From Dysgonomonas gadei ATCC BAA-286 (GTDB lineage Bacteria; Bacteroidota; Bacteroidia; Bacteroidales; Dysgonomonadaceae): 64,000 nt of DNA. The position numbers were made by a program, and so were the translations under genes. The stretch spans positions 189,123 to 253,122 of the forward strand of contig NZ_GL891986.1 in NCBI RefSeq assembly GCF_000213555.1, given 5' to 3'. Within the stretch, counting starts at the first letter, position 1, and the number at the start of each line of letters is the position of its first letter. This document shows positions 9,025-17,716 of this stretch, piece by piece. Below the pieces are notes generated by a model that was not told where the DNA came from, ran no database searches, and saw only the letters and a list, made by a program, of their open reading frames with translations.

Positions 9025-9049
9025 TATTGGTTTCTTTCTTTTGGTTTGT

Positions 9050-9511
9050 TTATAATTGTTTTAATATTTGCTCCGCATGCTCTTTTGTCTTTATCTCTTT
9101 TGGGCCTATTATTTGCTCGATAACTCCCGATTCATCGATAAGGAATGTTGTACGGAAGGTTCCCATAAATTTACGTCCCATAAACGTTTTCTCGCCCCAT
9201 ACACCGAATGCCTCCACCAGCTTTTTATCAGTATCGGCAATAAGTGGAAACGGCAACTGTTGCTTCTCTATAAACTTTTTATGCGCCTTTTCATCATCTA
9301 CACTTACTCCAAGTATCTGATATCCGGCCTTACGCAACTTCGAGAAATTATCCCTGAAACTACATGCCTCAGCAGTACACCCGGGTGTACTGTCTTTAGG
9401 ATAAAAATAGAGTACTAATTTTTGTCCCGCATAGTCGCTGGATTTAACGGTTTCCCCATCCTGATTTATTCCTAATATATCCGGGATCTTATCCCCTATG
9501 TTTAATGCCAT
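9050..9511 (-). CDS. bcp: Thioredoxin-dependent thiol peroxidase (Bcp-type peroxiredoxin)
   Basis: 153 residues. Reduces hydroperoxides with thioredoxin as electron donor. The catalytic region STPGCTAEACSF gives Cys45 as the peroxidatic and Cys50 as the resolving cysteine, the atypical 2-Cys arrangement of the BCP/PrxQ group. The thioredoxin-like fold is complete and of normal length. It sits 25 bases upstream of recA on the same strand, so peroxide defence and DNA repair may be co-transcribed. Confidence 0.95.
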   Translation of the reverse strand: MALNIGDKIPDILGINQDGETVKSSDYAGQKLVLYFYPKDSTPGCTAEACSFRDNFSKLRKAGYQILGVSVDDEKAHKKFIEKQQLPFPLIADTDKKLVEAFGVWGEKTFMGRKFMGTFRTTFLIDESGVIEQIIGPKEIKTKEHAEQILKQL

Positions 9512-9526
9512 TATTCATATTATTAA

Positions 9527-10060
9527 TTATTCAACATAGGCAGTGCGCTCATAAATCGTCTTCTGCCTTCTCACCTTATTCCGTTTATCTATAGTAACGT
9601 TGTCCGCCTCCTGAAATTTACGGCTCGTCTCGTAATATAATTGTATATCGGAATTGGCATCAGCCCCGAGGATACCAAATTTTTCCAATACCGCTATCTT
9701 TTGTTTTACTGCCTCCAGATAATCAAGTACAGAGTTACGGTATTCCAGCCCACCCTGATATATCGGCATATTTACTATTTCGGTACGGATATTATTTATT
9801 TCTTTAAGCGGAGTAACCGAGGTCTTTTGCAAATTCAGATTGACTTCATTATCCCATACCCTCTGTATCAGTTCCTCATACTCCGTATAAACTACATCCA
9901 CATCTTTTACAACATCGAGCATAAAGTAGTTGTAGCCACTTTTGGTTTGTATATTCTTATTTCTTTCGATGCGCTGCCTGCCTGCCTTAGCTTCCTGTTT
10001 TTGAGCATACCCCATTGCTGCAACGAGCAATAAGAGTACAATAAAAAAAATTGTTCTCAT
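9527..10060 (-). CDS. Secreted helical protein of unknown function
   Basis: 177 residues with a signal peptide (residues 1 to about 19, ending GYAQ). The mature protein is charged and largely helical, with no cysteines and no catalytic motif that I recognise. It lies 15 bases upstream of bcp and 47 bases downstream of the LOG gene on the same strand, so it is probably part of that transcript. Function is not assignable from sequence. Confidence 0.7.
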   Translation of the reverse strand: MRTIFFIVLLLLVAAMGYAQKQEAKAGRQRIERNKNIQTKSGYNYFMLDVVKDVDVVYTEYEELIQRVWDNEVNLNLQKTSVTPLKEINNIRTEIVNMPIYQGGLEYRNSVLDYLEAVKQKIAVLEKFGILGADANSDIQLYYETSRKFQEADNVTIDKRNKVRRQKTIYERTAYVE

Positions 10061-10107
10061 ACTATTTGTTTGTAAGTTGTGTTAATTAAATTGCGGTCGC
10101 TACCGTC

Positions 10108-10683
10108 CTATTTTACCTCGAACCATTTATCATTTTTGAGGGGCACGAATAATTCCATCTTATCTAATAATGTATCTACATTATCTTCCACTATCATAAT
10201 ACCCCTATATTCATCTTTCAGGAACCCTTTCTCTATCATCTTTTCGGACATAGCCACCAAAGGGTCATAATATCCTAATGTATTAAGTAATCCTACTGGT
10301 TTCTTATGTAGGGCTAATTGTGCCCATGTAAGCATCTCAAACAACTCCTCCATTGTACCGTAGCCTCCGGGCAATGCTATTACGGCATCACTGAGTTCGC
10401 TCATTAAAGCTTTACGCTCATGCATCGTCTCTACGATATGCATTTTGGTTATTCTTTTATGCTCTAATTCTTTTTGTTTAAGAAATTCTGGTATTACACC
10501 AATCACTTCTCCATTTTCCTCCAATGCACCATTGGCTACAGCACCCATCAGGCCTACATGTGCGCCTCCATAGATAACGCCGTATCCTCTGCGGGCTATT
10601 CTTTTTCCTAACAATATTGCCTGTTCTGCAAAAACGCTCTCGTTTCCTGATGACGAACCACAAAAAACCGATATATATTTCAT
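10108..10683 (-). CDS. LOG family protein (TIGR00730), cytokinin-riboside-monophosphate phosphoribohydrolase-like
   Basis: 191 residues. LOG proteins hydrolyse the N-glycosidic bond of nucleoside 5'-monophosphates. The hallmark PGGYGTMEE motif is at residues 105-113, with the Arg-Lys pair at 90-91. The Rossmann-like N-terminus (VFCGSSSG) is intact and the length is typical. Substrate in bacteria is often AMP or modified AMP; none can be singled out here. First gene of the minus-strand run towards recA. Confidence 0.9.
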   Translation of the reverse strand: MKYISVFCGSSSGNESVFAEQAILLGKRIARRGYGVIYGGAHVGLMGAVANGALEENGEVIGVIPEFLKQKELEHKRITKMHIVETMHERKALMSELSDAVIALPGGYGTMEELFEMLTWAQLALHKKPVGLLNTLGYYDPLVAMSEKMIEKGFLKDEYRGIMIVEDNVDTLLDKMELFVPLKNDKWFEVK

Positions 10684-11314
10684 TTCTATAAAATCTACTT
10701 TAAAGGAATACCCAGAGTTTATAAGTCTTTAATCCCTATATGTTAAGATGTACGCTAAATATTATGTAATTTATAACTCATTATCCAAACAAAGATAATA
10801 ATAATCTTACAGAATATGATGGAATAAAAAACTCTGTTGAAAACTTTTGTTCCTTTATTATTTTACAGGTAAATGAAGCTCTTTTTACCATTCATATTCA
10901 CCGATGAATGTGACCTTCGTACCACATTGGTCTCACCCATTACTTTTTAGTTGTGGATACTATAATAAATAGATACATCTCAAAATATTCATTATTATAG
11001 ATAAAGATATATTGCAGAAAAATACTTTAAACAAAAGTTATGAGATAATTTTAGTTTATGAAATGAACCAAGAATAATAATTTGATTAATATATAAAAAT
11101 GTAAAAAGTCCGCAAATTCCCTTCGCAGACTTTCCAACCTTAACACAAACTTTACAAAACTACACAATAATAGAGTTAAACTACAACCTATTCAGGTTTT
11201 CATTTAAATAAATATATTTTCCTCATATATTTACATTACAAATGTAAGGAATTATAGGCCTTTATCATTACATAAAAATACCCGCTTTTACAGAATTCGT
11301 GCCTTTTTGTTAAA
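10684..11314. other. Intergenic region, no gene seen
   Basis: About 630 AT-rich bases between two minus-strand genes. Both frames on each strand are broken by stops. The only clear element is the minus-strand terminator at 11103-11133. It presumably also contains the promoter for the LOG-recA run near its left end. Confidence 0.6.
11103..11133 (-). terminator. Terminator downstream of the AraC regulator
   Basis: Read on the minus strand, AAAGTCTGC (11133-11125) pairs with GCGGACTTT (11113-11105, one G-U pair), followed by TTTTTAC. It lies about 180 bases past the AraC stop. Confidence 0.6.
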
Positions 11315-12172
11315 TCAGGCTTTTGTCGCAGCTTTTTTTCGACGGATTCTGCCTGGAGTGGTACCAAAATGGACTTTACAGAAGTCGTTAAAATGGGAAG
11401 GTGAAGAAAACCCATACTCATCACTTATTTCTTTAAATGATTTCTCGGTACTGTTTATCTGATGATATATAGATTTTGAGCGCACATCTTTCATCCAATG
11501 ATATGCAGAAACGCCAAATACTTTCTTGAATCGTTTTTGAAAACCGGAAAGACTATAATGTGTCATATCTGCCAACTCCTGAACAGTCTTGGCTTTATAG
11601 TGGTTTTTTATAACCAGATCAGAGAATGAAATATCTTTGCTGAGCAGGGGATAGAAAAAAGCTAAAAGGGCAGGTTTCTCGTAATAGGCGCGCAAAAGGA
11701 AATAGAATTCTTTTGCTTTCAACTCGAAATAATATGTACACTTCAAGCCGTCAGTCATACAAATATCCAAAAACGAGAGGAAAGATTCCACTCTTTCATT
11801 TATATCTAAGTAATATAAATCCGGCTCAAAATCATCAGTTTTTTCCTGAAGTAAAACATCTAAAGAAAAACAATCGCACAGCTGCTTTGTATTATGTAAA
11901 CGAATAATAATAAAAGTACAATCGTCCTCGGCATAGCAATCCATCTGGCTACCCGAAGGAATCAGCATTATTTTACCTCTGGTAATGGTTCTTTCCGTAA
12001 ATTCTCCAAAAGAAAAACGTATACTTCCCAACTGCATAAAAAAGGCTTTATTATCAATAGAAAATATTTTCCATTTCTGCCCTTTTTTTACATTAATTTT
12101 TTCGATTGTAGGTCTTTCCCCTTTTTCGTAATTATAGCATGTGAGATGTTCCTGTGGATATAATAATTCCAT
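11315..12172 (-). CDS. AraC family transcriptional regulator
   Basis: 285 residues. The N-terminal sensing half (about 1-165) has a cupin-like pattern with no clear ligand signature. The C-terminal double HTH (about 185-280) contains TVQELADMTHYSLSGFQKRF and the second-helix signature FSSPSHFNDFCKVHFGTTPG. It is divergent from the CarboxypepD_reg-like gene at 12626 across a 450-base gap, so it may act on that promoter or on its own. Ligand is unknown. Confidence 0.88.
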   Translation of the reverse strand: MELLYPQEHLTCYNYEKGERPTIEKINVKKGQKWKIFSIDNKAFFMQLGSIRFSFGEFTERTITRGKIMLIPSGSQMDCYAEDDCTFIIIRLHNTKQLCDCFSLDVLLQEKTDDFEPDLYYLDINERVESFLSFLDICMTDGLKCTYYFELKAKEFYFLLRAYYEKPALLAFFYPLLSKDISFSDLVIKNHYKAKTVQELADMTHYSLSGFQKRFKKVFGVSAYHWMKDVRSKSIYHQINSTEKSFKEISDEYGFSSPSHFNDFCKVHFGTTPGRIRRKKAATKA

Positions 12173-12625
12173 TTGGATATTCCTCTAAAATTGTTTTGTT
12201 ATAGCCTTGTTTCGCGATGTACCGAAAGATTTGTTCCTATTCTATTATAATTCAATATTGTGATGTTATCAAAACATAATGTCCCAGATTGCAAATATAA
12301 ATAAAAAAAGTAACATTATCGCCTCCCCAAAGGATAATATACCATTATTTACCTATCCTCACACAGACCTCAACTACAAAATCAAGCCTGTATAGATAAA
12401 AGGATTTTAATTAATCCTATTCCGAAACAGAAGGCGGTTTAAAAGAACCCTTTACTATGGATTAAAAATTTTCGACAAACACTACATTTAATTGATACTT
12501 TTTCACTATCTTTTAGTCAGAATAAACACGATGCAACTCACGGCAAGATTTAAACATTAAGGCAATCTTATATGTTTAATATTATATAAGCAGGAATCTG
12601 ATACTTAACCGAATAGCTGAAAAAT
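12173..12625. other. Divergent promoter region, no gene seen
   Basis: About 450 AT-rich bases between the divergent AraC and CarboxypepD_reg-like genes. No ORF is supported and no strong palindrome is visible by eye. It must contain both promoters. Confidence 0.5.
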
Positions 12626-13891
12626 ATGAAAACAAATCATAAACCTACTGCAAATTCAGCCATATTGCTCCTGTTTCTCTTTTTTGCAATTCCATTATGG
12701 GCACAGGTCGGTATGGACTACACCTCTATAAGCGGGGTAGTGAAAGATAAACGCACTAAAAAGAAAATAGAGTATGTAAGCGTTTCCGTTCCAGGTACGA
12801 ATATCGGAACTATCACGAATGCCGACGGAGAATTTACAATCAAAATAAAAGATAAAGCGCATGCAAAATCGATAGAGATATCCCATATCGGATATATAAA
12901 TTACACATTGCCTATTGACGGCAGGAATATGAACAACGTGACAATATTGCTTACGGCAAATGAGAACAAGTTGTCGGAAGTAGTTGTACACCCGACAAAT
13001 CCGCGTGAACTGGTAAAAGTAGCTATTCAAAAAATCGGGGATAACTATAGCCTTCAGCCGAATTTATTGACAGGATTTTACCGGGAAACAGTAAGAAAAG
13101 GAAGAAATTACATTAATATTTCCGAAGCGGTTATCGACATTTATAAATCTTCTTACAAAGAAGACATACGAAAAGACAAAGTACAAATATTCAAGGGCCG
13201 AAAGTTGATTAGCCCGAAACCCAGCGATACACTCGTGGTAAAACTTCTCGGAGGTCCTACCCTGGCTGTTTATCTGGATATTGTAAAAAATACAGATGAT
13301 ATTTTACTGGACACCGAGACTCTGGACTATTATAGCTATACAATGGAAGAGAGCGTGATGATAAATGAACGGCTTCATTATGTTATCAGTTTTAAACCCA
13401 TCCTGATCCTCCCATACGCCTTATATTATGGAAAATATTATATAGACAAACAAACTCTTGCTTTTTCGAGGGCAGAATTCAGCCTGAATATGGATGACCG
13501 CGATAAAGCCACACAGGCAATACTGATAAAAAAACCGCCAAAACTACACTTCAAGCCGGAAGAGATATCATTCACAGTGACATACAGAGAGCGGGAAGGA
13601 CGTAGTTATCTCAATTATATTCGTAATGATATCCGGTTTAAATGTGATTGGAAAAAGCGTTTCTTTTTCTTCTCAACCAACTACGAAGTGGTTTCCGAAA
13701 TGGTAGTAACTGACCGCAAGGAGGAAGATGTAGCCAATATACCGAACAAACTGGCATTTAAACAAAATCAGTCCTTATCTGATAAAGTCAGTGATTTCTC
13801 CGATAAAAATTTCTGGGAGGATTTCAACATTATAGAACCTACCGAATCACTGGAATCAGCTGTAAACAAACTGAAAAAGAAGCATGAATAA
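12626..13891 (+). CDS. CarboxypepD_reg-like domain outer-envelope protein
   Basis: 421 residues with an N-terminal signal peptide ending LWAQ near residue 27. Residues about 35-120 form a CarboxypepD_reg-like beta-sandwich (ISGVVKDKRTKKKIEYVSV, then NADGEFTIKI and SHIGYINYTL), as in the N-terminus of SusC-type TonB-dependent receptors. The remaining ~300 residues resemble the large Bacteroidetes group of carboxypeptidase-like regulatory proteins with an unassigned C-terminal domain. No barrel or plug follows, so it is not a TonB receptor itself. Likely exported; role unknown. Confidence 0.78.
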   Translation: MKTNHKPTANSAILLLFLFFAIPLWAQVGMDYTSISGVVKDKRTKKKIEYVSVSVPGTNIGTITNADGEFTIKIKDKAHAKSIEISHIGYINYTLPIDGRNMNNVTILLTANENKLSEVVVHPTNPRELVKVAIQKIGDNYSLQPNLLTGFYRETVRKGRNYINISEAVIDIYKSSYKEDIRKDKVQIFKGRKLISPKPSDTLVVKLLGGPTLAVYLDIVKNTDDILLDTETLDYYSYTMEESVMINERLHYVISFKPILILPYALYYGKYYIDKQTLAFSRAEFSLNMDDRDKATQAILIKKPPKLHFKPEEISFTVTYREREGRSYLNYIRNDIRFKCDWKKRFFFFSTNYEVVSEMVVTDRKEEDVANIPNKLAFKQNQSLSDKVSDFSDKNFWEDFNIIEPTESLESAVNKLKKKHE

Positions 13892-13959
13892 AAACAGCCA
13901 CCCAACCCCCTCTTAACCGGAGGAGTTCTTTTTATGAGCTATTGTGCCGATAAAAACAC

Positions 13960-13967
13960 TATCTTTG
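13960..13967 (+). promoter_or_regulatory. Putative -7 box for acpH
   Basis: TATCTTTG matches TAnnTTTG and lies 26 bases upstream of the acpH ATG. The -33 region is not convincing. Confidence 0.45.
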
Positions 13968-13992
13968 CGTCTCATTCGTAAAGTACAAAGAC

Positions 13993-14571
13993 ATGAATTT
14001 TCTGGCACATGCATACCTGTCGTTCGGAGACCCTGATATATTGATCGGAAATATGATTGCCGATTTGGTAAAAGGTAAGCAAATAGAGCAATATCCCGAA
14101 CGGATACGGCATGGAATACATATACACAGGCACATTGACGCATACACCGACAGCCATCCTGTTACTTTACGGGCAATGGAGGTATTCCGGTCATCGGCTC
14201 ATAAATATGCAGGCCCTTTTCTGGATGTCTCGTACGACCATTTTCTGGCTTTAGATGAATTGAGTGAACCGGAAGAAGGCTGGAAAGAATTCGCTGCGAA
14301 ATGCTATTCGCAAATTGAGCAATATGCTGAAATTCTGCCATCAAAATTCTGCAGTATGTTTATGTATATGAAAAGCGAGGACTGGTTTTTCAACTACCGT
14401 TACAACTGGATGATAGAGCGCAGCTTCGACCGGTTGCAACAACGGGCAGCTTATTTGCCCGATAATGCGCATATATTCACCGATTTTGAAAAACATTATA
14501 AGGAAATAGCTGACAGCTACAATGAGTTCTTCCCTGACTTAAAGGATTACACGAAAAAAATATCCCTATAG
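13993..14571 (+). CDS. acpH: Acyl carrier protein phosphodiesterase (AcpH, DUF479)
   Basis: 192 residues. AcpH removes 4'-phosphopantetheine from acyl carrier protein. The N-terminus MNFLAHAYLSF and the metal-binding HD-like pattern (IADLVKGK, then GIHIHRHIDAYTDSH and SYDHFLA) are diagnostic of the family. Length is normal and it appears monocistronic. It is convergent with the XRE-S24 gene, whose stop lies 12 bases away. Confidence 0.9.
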   Translation: MNFLAHAYLSFGDPDILIGNMIADLVKGKQIEQYPERIRHGIHIHRHIDAYTDSHPVTLRAMEVFRSSAHKYAGPFLDVSYDHFLALDELSEPEEGWKEFAAKCYSQIEQYAEILPSKFCSMFMYMKSEDWFFNYRYNWMIERSFDRLQQRAAYLPDNAHIFTDFEKHYKEIADSYNEFFPDLKDYTKKISL

Positions 14572-14583
14572 ATATTCCTCTTT

Positions 14584-15321
14584 TTAAAAAGAGCTGGACA
14601 TCCGCTGCACAATATTGCACAACTGGCAAACATCATCGAGCTTAAGCTCGAAATCGGTATATTCCGGTGATGGGTTCAGGGAATGACAGGCGATAGTACC
14701 CTTCTCCAAATCCTGGCTGATTATTTGCTTGCAGAGTATCGTGTTGTTAAGGACGATTACCCAGTTGGGGAAATCTTCGGTATGCAGTTTGTTGCGCCAA
14801 TGTTCTTTGCCTAACTCCCGGGCGAGGACAATATCGCCATTACTGAGGCTGCGTTTCGAATCATTGTCCATACTATCGCCTTTTATCTCAAAAGCAAAGT
14901 AACGGCCATGCCCTATCTTGTCTACAATAAAGTCAAATTCTTCGAATTCATCGCTTACATACTCCACGTCGCGGCAATCGTCGATATATTTGGCATACGC
15001 TTTTACAGGAATAAAAGGTACCCGCATACGATACTTTCCGTTCGACATTTCGTAATACTTCAATCCTGACTTAGTGGTAAGGTATGGCTCTTCGCCCCGC
15101 ACTTTTTCAGGACGGTTCATATAGCCTGTCCCATTGGCAAGCCACTCTTCATTCACTTTAAAATATGCAGCCAAGATGGCAATATTTGACTTATTGGGAT
15201 TCGTCTTGCCTTCTATATAATTGGCGATTGTACCCTTAGTTATCGCTGTATCTTTCCAGATACGGTAAGCGGTGACGCCCTCTTTCTCCAATAAATGCTT
15301 CAACCTGTCTTTAAATTCCAT
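14584..15321 (-). CDS. XRE-S24 (LexA/CI-like) transcriptional regulator
   Basis: 245 residues. The N-terminal HTH (about 5-65: VTAYRIWKDTAITKGTIANYIEGK) is of the Cro/CI XRE type. The C-terminal S24 peptidase-like domain has the nucleophile Ser in FEIKGDSMDND (about 153) and a candidate general-base Lys in ILCKQII (about 200). Such proteins can self-cleave after RecA activation, but cleavage is not proven here. Single-copy S24 regulators of this layout are widespread in Bacteroidales chromosomes and need not be prophage. The 190-base upstream gap is divergent from the small membrane protein at 15511. Confidence 0.85.
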   Translation of the reverse strand: MEFKDRLKHLLEKEGVTAYRIWKDTAITKGTIANYIEGKTNPNKSNIAILAAYFKVNEEWLANGTGYMNRPEKVRGEEPYLTTKSGLKYYEMSNGKYRMRVPFIPVKAYAKYIDDCRDVEYVSDEFEEFDFIVDKIGHGRYFAFEIKGDSMDNDSKRSLSNGDIVLARELGKEHWRNKLHTEDFPNWVIVLNNTILCKQIISQDLEKGTIACHSLNPSPEYTDFELKLDDVCQLCNIVQRMSSSF

Positions 15322-15476
15322 ACTATCCGCTTTTAAAATTTAACTTAGCAACTCTCTCATTCAGTATAAAAATCAATCACAGCAGCAAATATAGTAAAAT
15401 ATTGAATTATAAATATGTTTTTAGGTTAAAAATACACATTTCATCGGGAAATATATATTTTTAAGAGAATATTTGC

Positions 15477-15484
15477 TAGTTTTG
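15477..15484 (+). promoter_or_regulatory. Putative -7 box for the small membrane protein genes
   Basis: TAGTTTTG matches TAnnTTTG, 26 bases upstream of the ATG at 15511. The -33 side is AT-rich without a clear TTG. Confidence 0.4.
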
Positions 15485-15510
15485 TACAAAAAGCTACAGT
15501 AAGAATACAA

Positions 15511-15690
15511 ATGAACGATAAAAAGGGTGAGAATGGCAATTGGGGTTTTATGCAGTGGGCGCTTCTTATTACTATTATATTGATGATAGGATTTGCCTTC
15601 GCTCATTTCTTTTTCGATATTCCTGTAAAATTTATTCCCATCATACTTATTTTCCCCCTATTTAGCGGTATTTTTAGTAAAAAGAAATAA
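15511..15690 (+). CDS. Small membrane protein, 59 residues
   Basis: The frame from ATG 15511 to TAA 15690 encodes 59 residues. A hydrophilic head (MNDKKGENGNW) is followed by two hydrophobic segments (about 16-31 and 38-52) and a KKK C-terminus, which gives a simple two-helix hairpin topology. A -7-like box precedes it, and the next gene begins 14 bases after its stop, so the two are probably co-transcribed. No family is recognised. Confidence 0.6.
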   Translation: MNDKKGENGNWGFMQWALLITIILMIGFAFAHFFFDIPVKFIPIILIFPLFSGIFSKKK

Positions 15691-15704
15691 TAGATATTTT
15701 TCTA

Positions 15705-15977
15705 ATGGATAACCTTAAAGACACAGTACAAGACTATTACAATCAATATCCGGTTATACTTCCTCTTTTTTGTATAGCAGTAGGCATATTCTTTCTTCTG
15801 ACATGTATTTTCGACTGGAACTGGATGTTTGGAGACGTAAATACCACTACATACAATCTGAAAAAAATCGATGGATTGGTCAATATGTTCGGAAGGAAGA
15901 CTGCCCGCATCCTGACCGGAATAGGAGCCATTTTCATCATAGTACTTGGTATAGGTCTGGCTATTATAATCATATAA
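15705..15977 (+). CDS. Two-helix membrane protein, Imm17-like
   Basis: 90 residues with two hydrophobic segments (about 18-35 and 70-90). Between them lies WNWMFGDVN and then GLVNMFGRKTARI, which resembles the short immunity protein 17 group (FGRKxARI before the last helix). No polymorphic toxin or Rhs gene is adjacent, so an immunity role would be orphaned. It may simply be a housekeeping small membrane protein. It follows the 59-residue gene by 14 bases. Confidence 0.6.
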   Translation: MDNLKDTVQDYYNQYPVILPLFCIAVGIFFLLTCIFDWNWMFGDVNTTTYNLKKIDGLVNMFGRKTARILTGIGAIFIIVLGIGLAIIII

Positions 15978-16129
15978 TAAAACCTTATTGATAAAAATTT
16001 ATAGCCTAAATGTTTTTTTAACAATTTAGTTATTTAAGGATAAACAATAGCCTTTATTTGATTGTTATTTTAATAAATATCCTATATTTGTTAATAAGAA
16101 AATTACTAATTCATAAAATAGATATCATT

Positions 16130-16432
16130 ATGAAAGGTTTTATATTGGGACTTGCTGTCGGTGCACTGGGAGTGTATGCAGCGCTTAAATTATCGGATGA
16201 AGAAACCCGCGAAGAATTGCGCACCAGAGTAAATAACGCTACAGGTAAAGCTAAAGCCGAATTGGATCATACTCTTGTCGTAGGTAAGAGCAAAGCCTTA
16301 CGCGCCGGAGTACGCGCAAGACAGGAAGTAAGAAAAGGTACAAAAAAGATCAATGAAGTGACAGCCGATGTAGCAGGAAAATTAGCGAACGAACTATCTG
16401 ACATTGAAGCTAAAGCTAAGGCAAAAGCTTAA
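16130..16432 (+). CDS. YtxH-like small membrane-anchored protein
   Basis: 100 residues. A glycine-rich hydrophobic N-terminus (MKGFILGLAVGALGVYAALKL) precedes a long Lys/Ala/Glu-rich amphipathic helix, as in YtxH-domain stress proteins. The ATG at 16130 is preferred over an upstream in-frame start at 16058, because it begins the glycine-rich segment. A strong terminator follows at 16461. Likely general-stress related by family resemblance only. Confidence 0.7.
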   Translation: MKGFILGLAVGALGVYAALKLSDEETREELRTRVNNATGKAKAELDHTLVVGKSKALRAGVRARQEVRKGTKKINEVTADVAGKLANELSDIEAKAKAKA

Positions 16433-16460
16433 TATAGTATTAAGTTTAGATATATAAAAT

Positions 16461-16490
16461 AAGGCTTGAGAATCTCAAGCCTTATTTTTT
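16461..16490 (+). terminator. Rho-independent terminator after the YtxH-like gene
   Basis: AAGGCTTGAG (16461-16470) pairs with CTCAAGCCTT (16474-16483) and is followed by ATTTTTT. Clear stem and T-run. Confidence 0.85.
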
Positions 16491-16503
16491 AGGTCACAGA
16501 CCT
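16491..16503. repeat. Dispersed hairpin motif H1, copy c
   Basis: AGGTCACAGACCT, identical to the copy at 123-135, directly abuts the T-run of the 16461 terminator. It lies between convergent genes. Confidence 0.6.
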
Positions 16504-16524
16504 ATCGATCTCTACCCACACTAT

Positions 16525-17676
16525 CTATTTAAATAGTTGCGGAATAAATTCTATCATATAATCACGCCAATTGCTCCATGTATGCCCGCCTTCACTCTCA
16601 TGGTAAATATATTTGAATTTGAGGCTGTCCAGTTTAGCACGGTAATCGGTTACATCCTTATATAGGAAATCCGTTTTTCCTATAGCAATCCAATATAGCT
16701 TTACCCCATTCTTATTCTGAGTTTCCAGCGTAGTATCGATATCTTTATATACAGGAGAGTCTACATCCGGCCGCGGCTTAATCGCAGGAGAGAAAAGACC
16801 GATATAATCGAACGTATCGGGATAATATCGGGAAATATGCAGGGAATGAAAACCACCCATCGAAAGGCCCGCTATTGCCCTACCCGATTTATCGCTTACA
16901 ACCCGGTAACTGTCTTCCACAAAACGTATCACATCTTTGAAGGTCTCCTCCATCTTTCCATCCATTGTGTGCGGAAGCATGAAAGACGGCTTGTAAAAGC
17001 CAAGGCTCGATTCTCCGGGTGCTGCTTCCTGAGCAACATTCCCGTTTGTCATTACCACTATCATCGGTTTTGCTTTACCTTGTGCGATCAGATTATCGAG
17101 TATCTGGGAAGTCCGACCGAGAGCCATCCATGCCTCTTCATCACCCCCCATGCCATGAAGCAGATACAGCACCGGATATTTTTCCTTACCGGTTTCGTAT
17201 CCGGCAGGCGTATAGATTGTAATCCTGCGCTCCATATCATTTCCCGGAGAAGAATACCACCGGCGTGTCACGGAACCGTGAGGAACTTTATTTACCTTAT
17301 ATAGATCACCGTTTCCTCCACCAATTATAAATATATTGGAAAGGGTGGAGACATCCCTGTTGATATAAACATTGCTTGGATCATCCGTCTTCAAACTATC
17401 TACCCAGAAAGAATAACTGTAAAGATCGGAACGAAGCGGCCCGGTCGTATATGACCAAAGGCCTTTTTCATCTTTATTCATAGCCACAGGCTGTTGCAGC
17501 CAATCTCCTGATATTTTTACTTCCTTTGCATTAGGCGCATGCAACCTGAAAGTTACGGTATTGTTCCCATGTGCCTCCGGAGAAACAACTTCGGAACCTC
17601 CCCATAAAGCCTGCTGGGAAAATACGCTTGTGCAGAATATGATGCTTACAATAAGCAGAAATAGTGTTTTTTTCAT
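16525..17676 (-). CDS. Secreted esterase (esterase D / feruloyl-esterase-like alpha/beta hydrolase)
   Basis: 383 residues. Signal peptide of about 20 residues (ending VFSQ), then an early-set beta domain at about 30-120 (VTFRLHAPNAKEVKISGDW), then an alpha/beta-hydrolase. The nucleophile is Ser272 in GLSMGG, the oxyanion region is LYLLHGMGG, and the likely catalytic His is 365 (EGGHTWSNW). The same architecture occurs in gut and rumen Bacteroidetes esterases acting on ferulated or acetylated xylan. No polysaccharide-utilisation genes are adjacent, so substrate is open. It probably shares a transcript with the permease gene 40 bases upstream. Confidence 0.88.
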   Translation of the reverse strand: MKKTLFLLIVSIIFCTSVFSQQALWGGSEVVSPEAHGNNTVTFRLHAPNAKEVKISGDWLQQPVAMNKDEKGLWSYTTGPLRSDLYSYSFWVDSLKTDDPSNVYINRDVSTLSNIFIIGGGNGDLYKVNKVPHGSVTRRWYSSPGNDMERRITIYTPAGYETGKEKYPVLYLLHGMGGDEEAWMALGRTSQILDNLIAQGKAKPMIVVMTNGNVAQEAAPGESSLGFYKPSFMLPHTMDGKMEETFKDVIRFVEDSYRVVSDKSGRAIAGLSMGGFHSLHISRYYPDTFDYIGLFSPAIKPRPDVDSPVYKDIDTTLETQNKNGVKLYWIAIGKTDFLYKDVTDYRAKLDSLKFKYIYHESEGGHTWSNWRDYMIEFIPQLFK

Positions 17677-17716
17677 GACTGGTTATATTAAAATGTATAT
17701 GTCTCAAGAAAAATCC

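Noticed and set aside
15705..15977. A toxin-immunity locus around the Imm17-like gene
   Set aside because: No toxin, Rhs or secretion-associated gene is adjacent.
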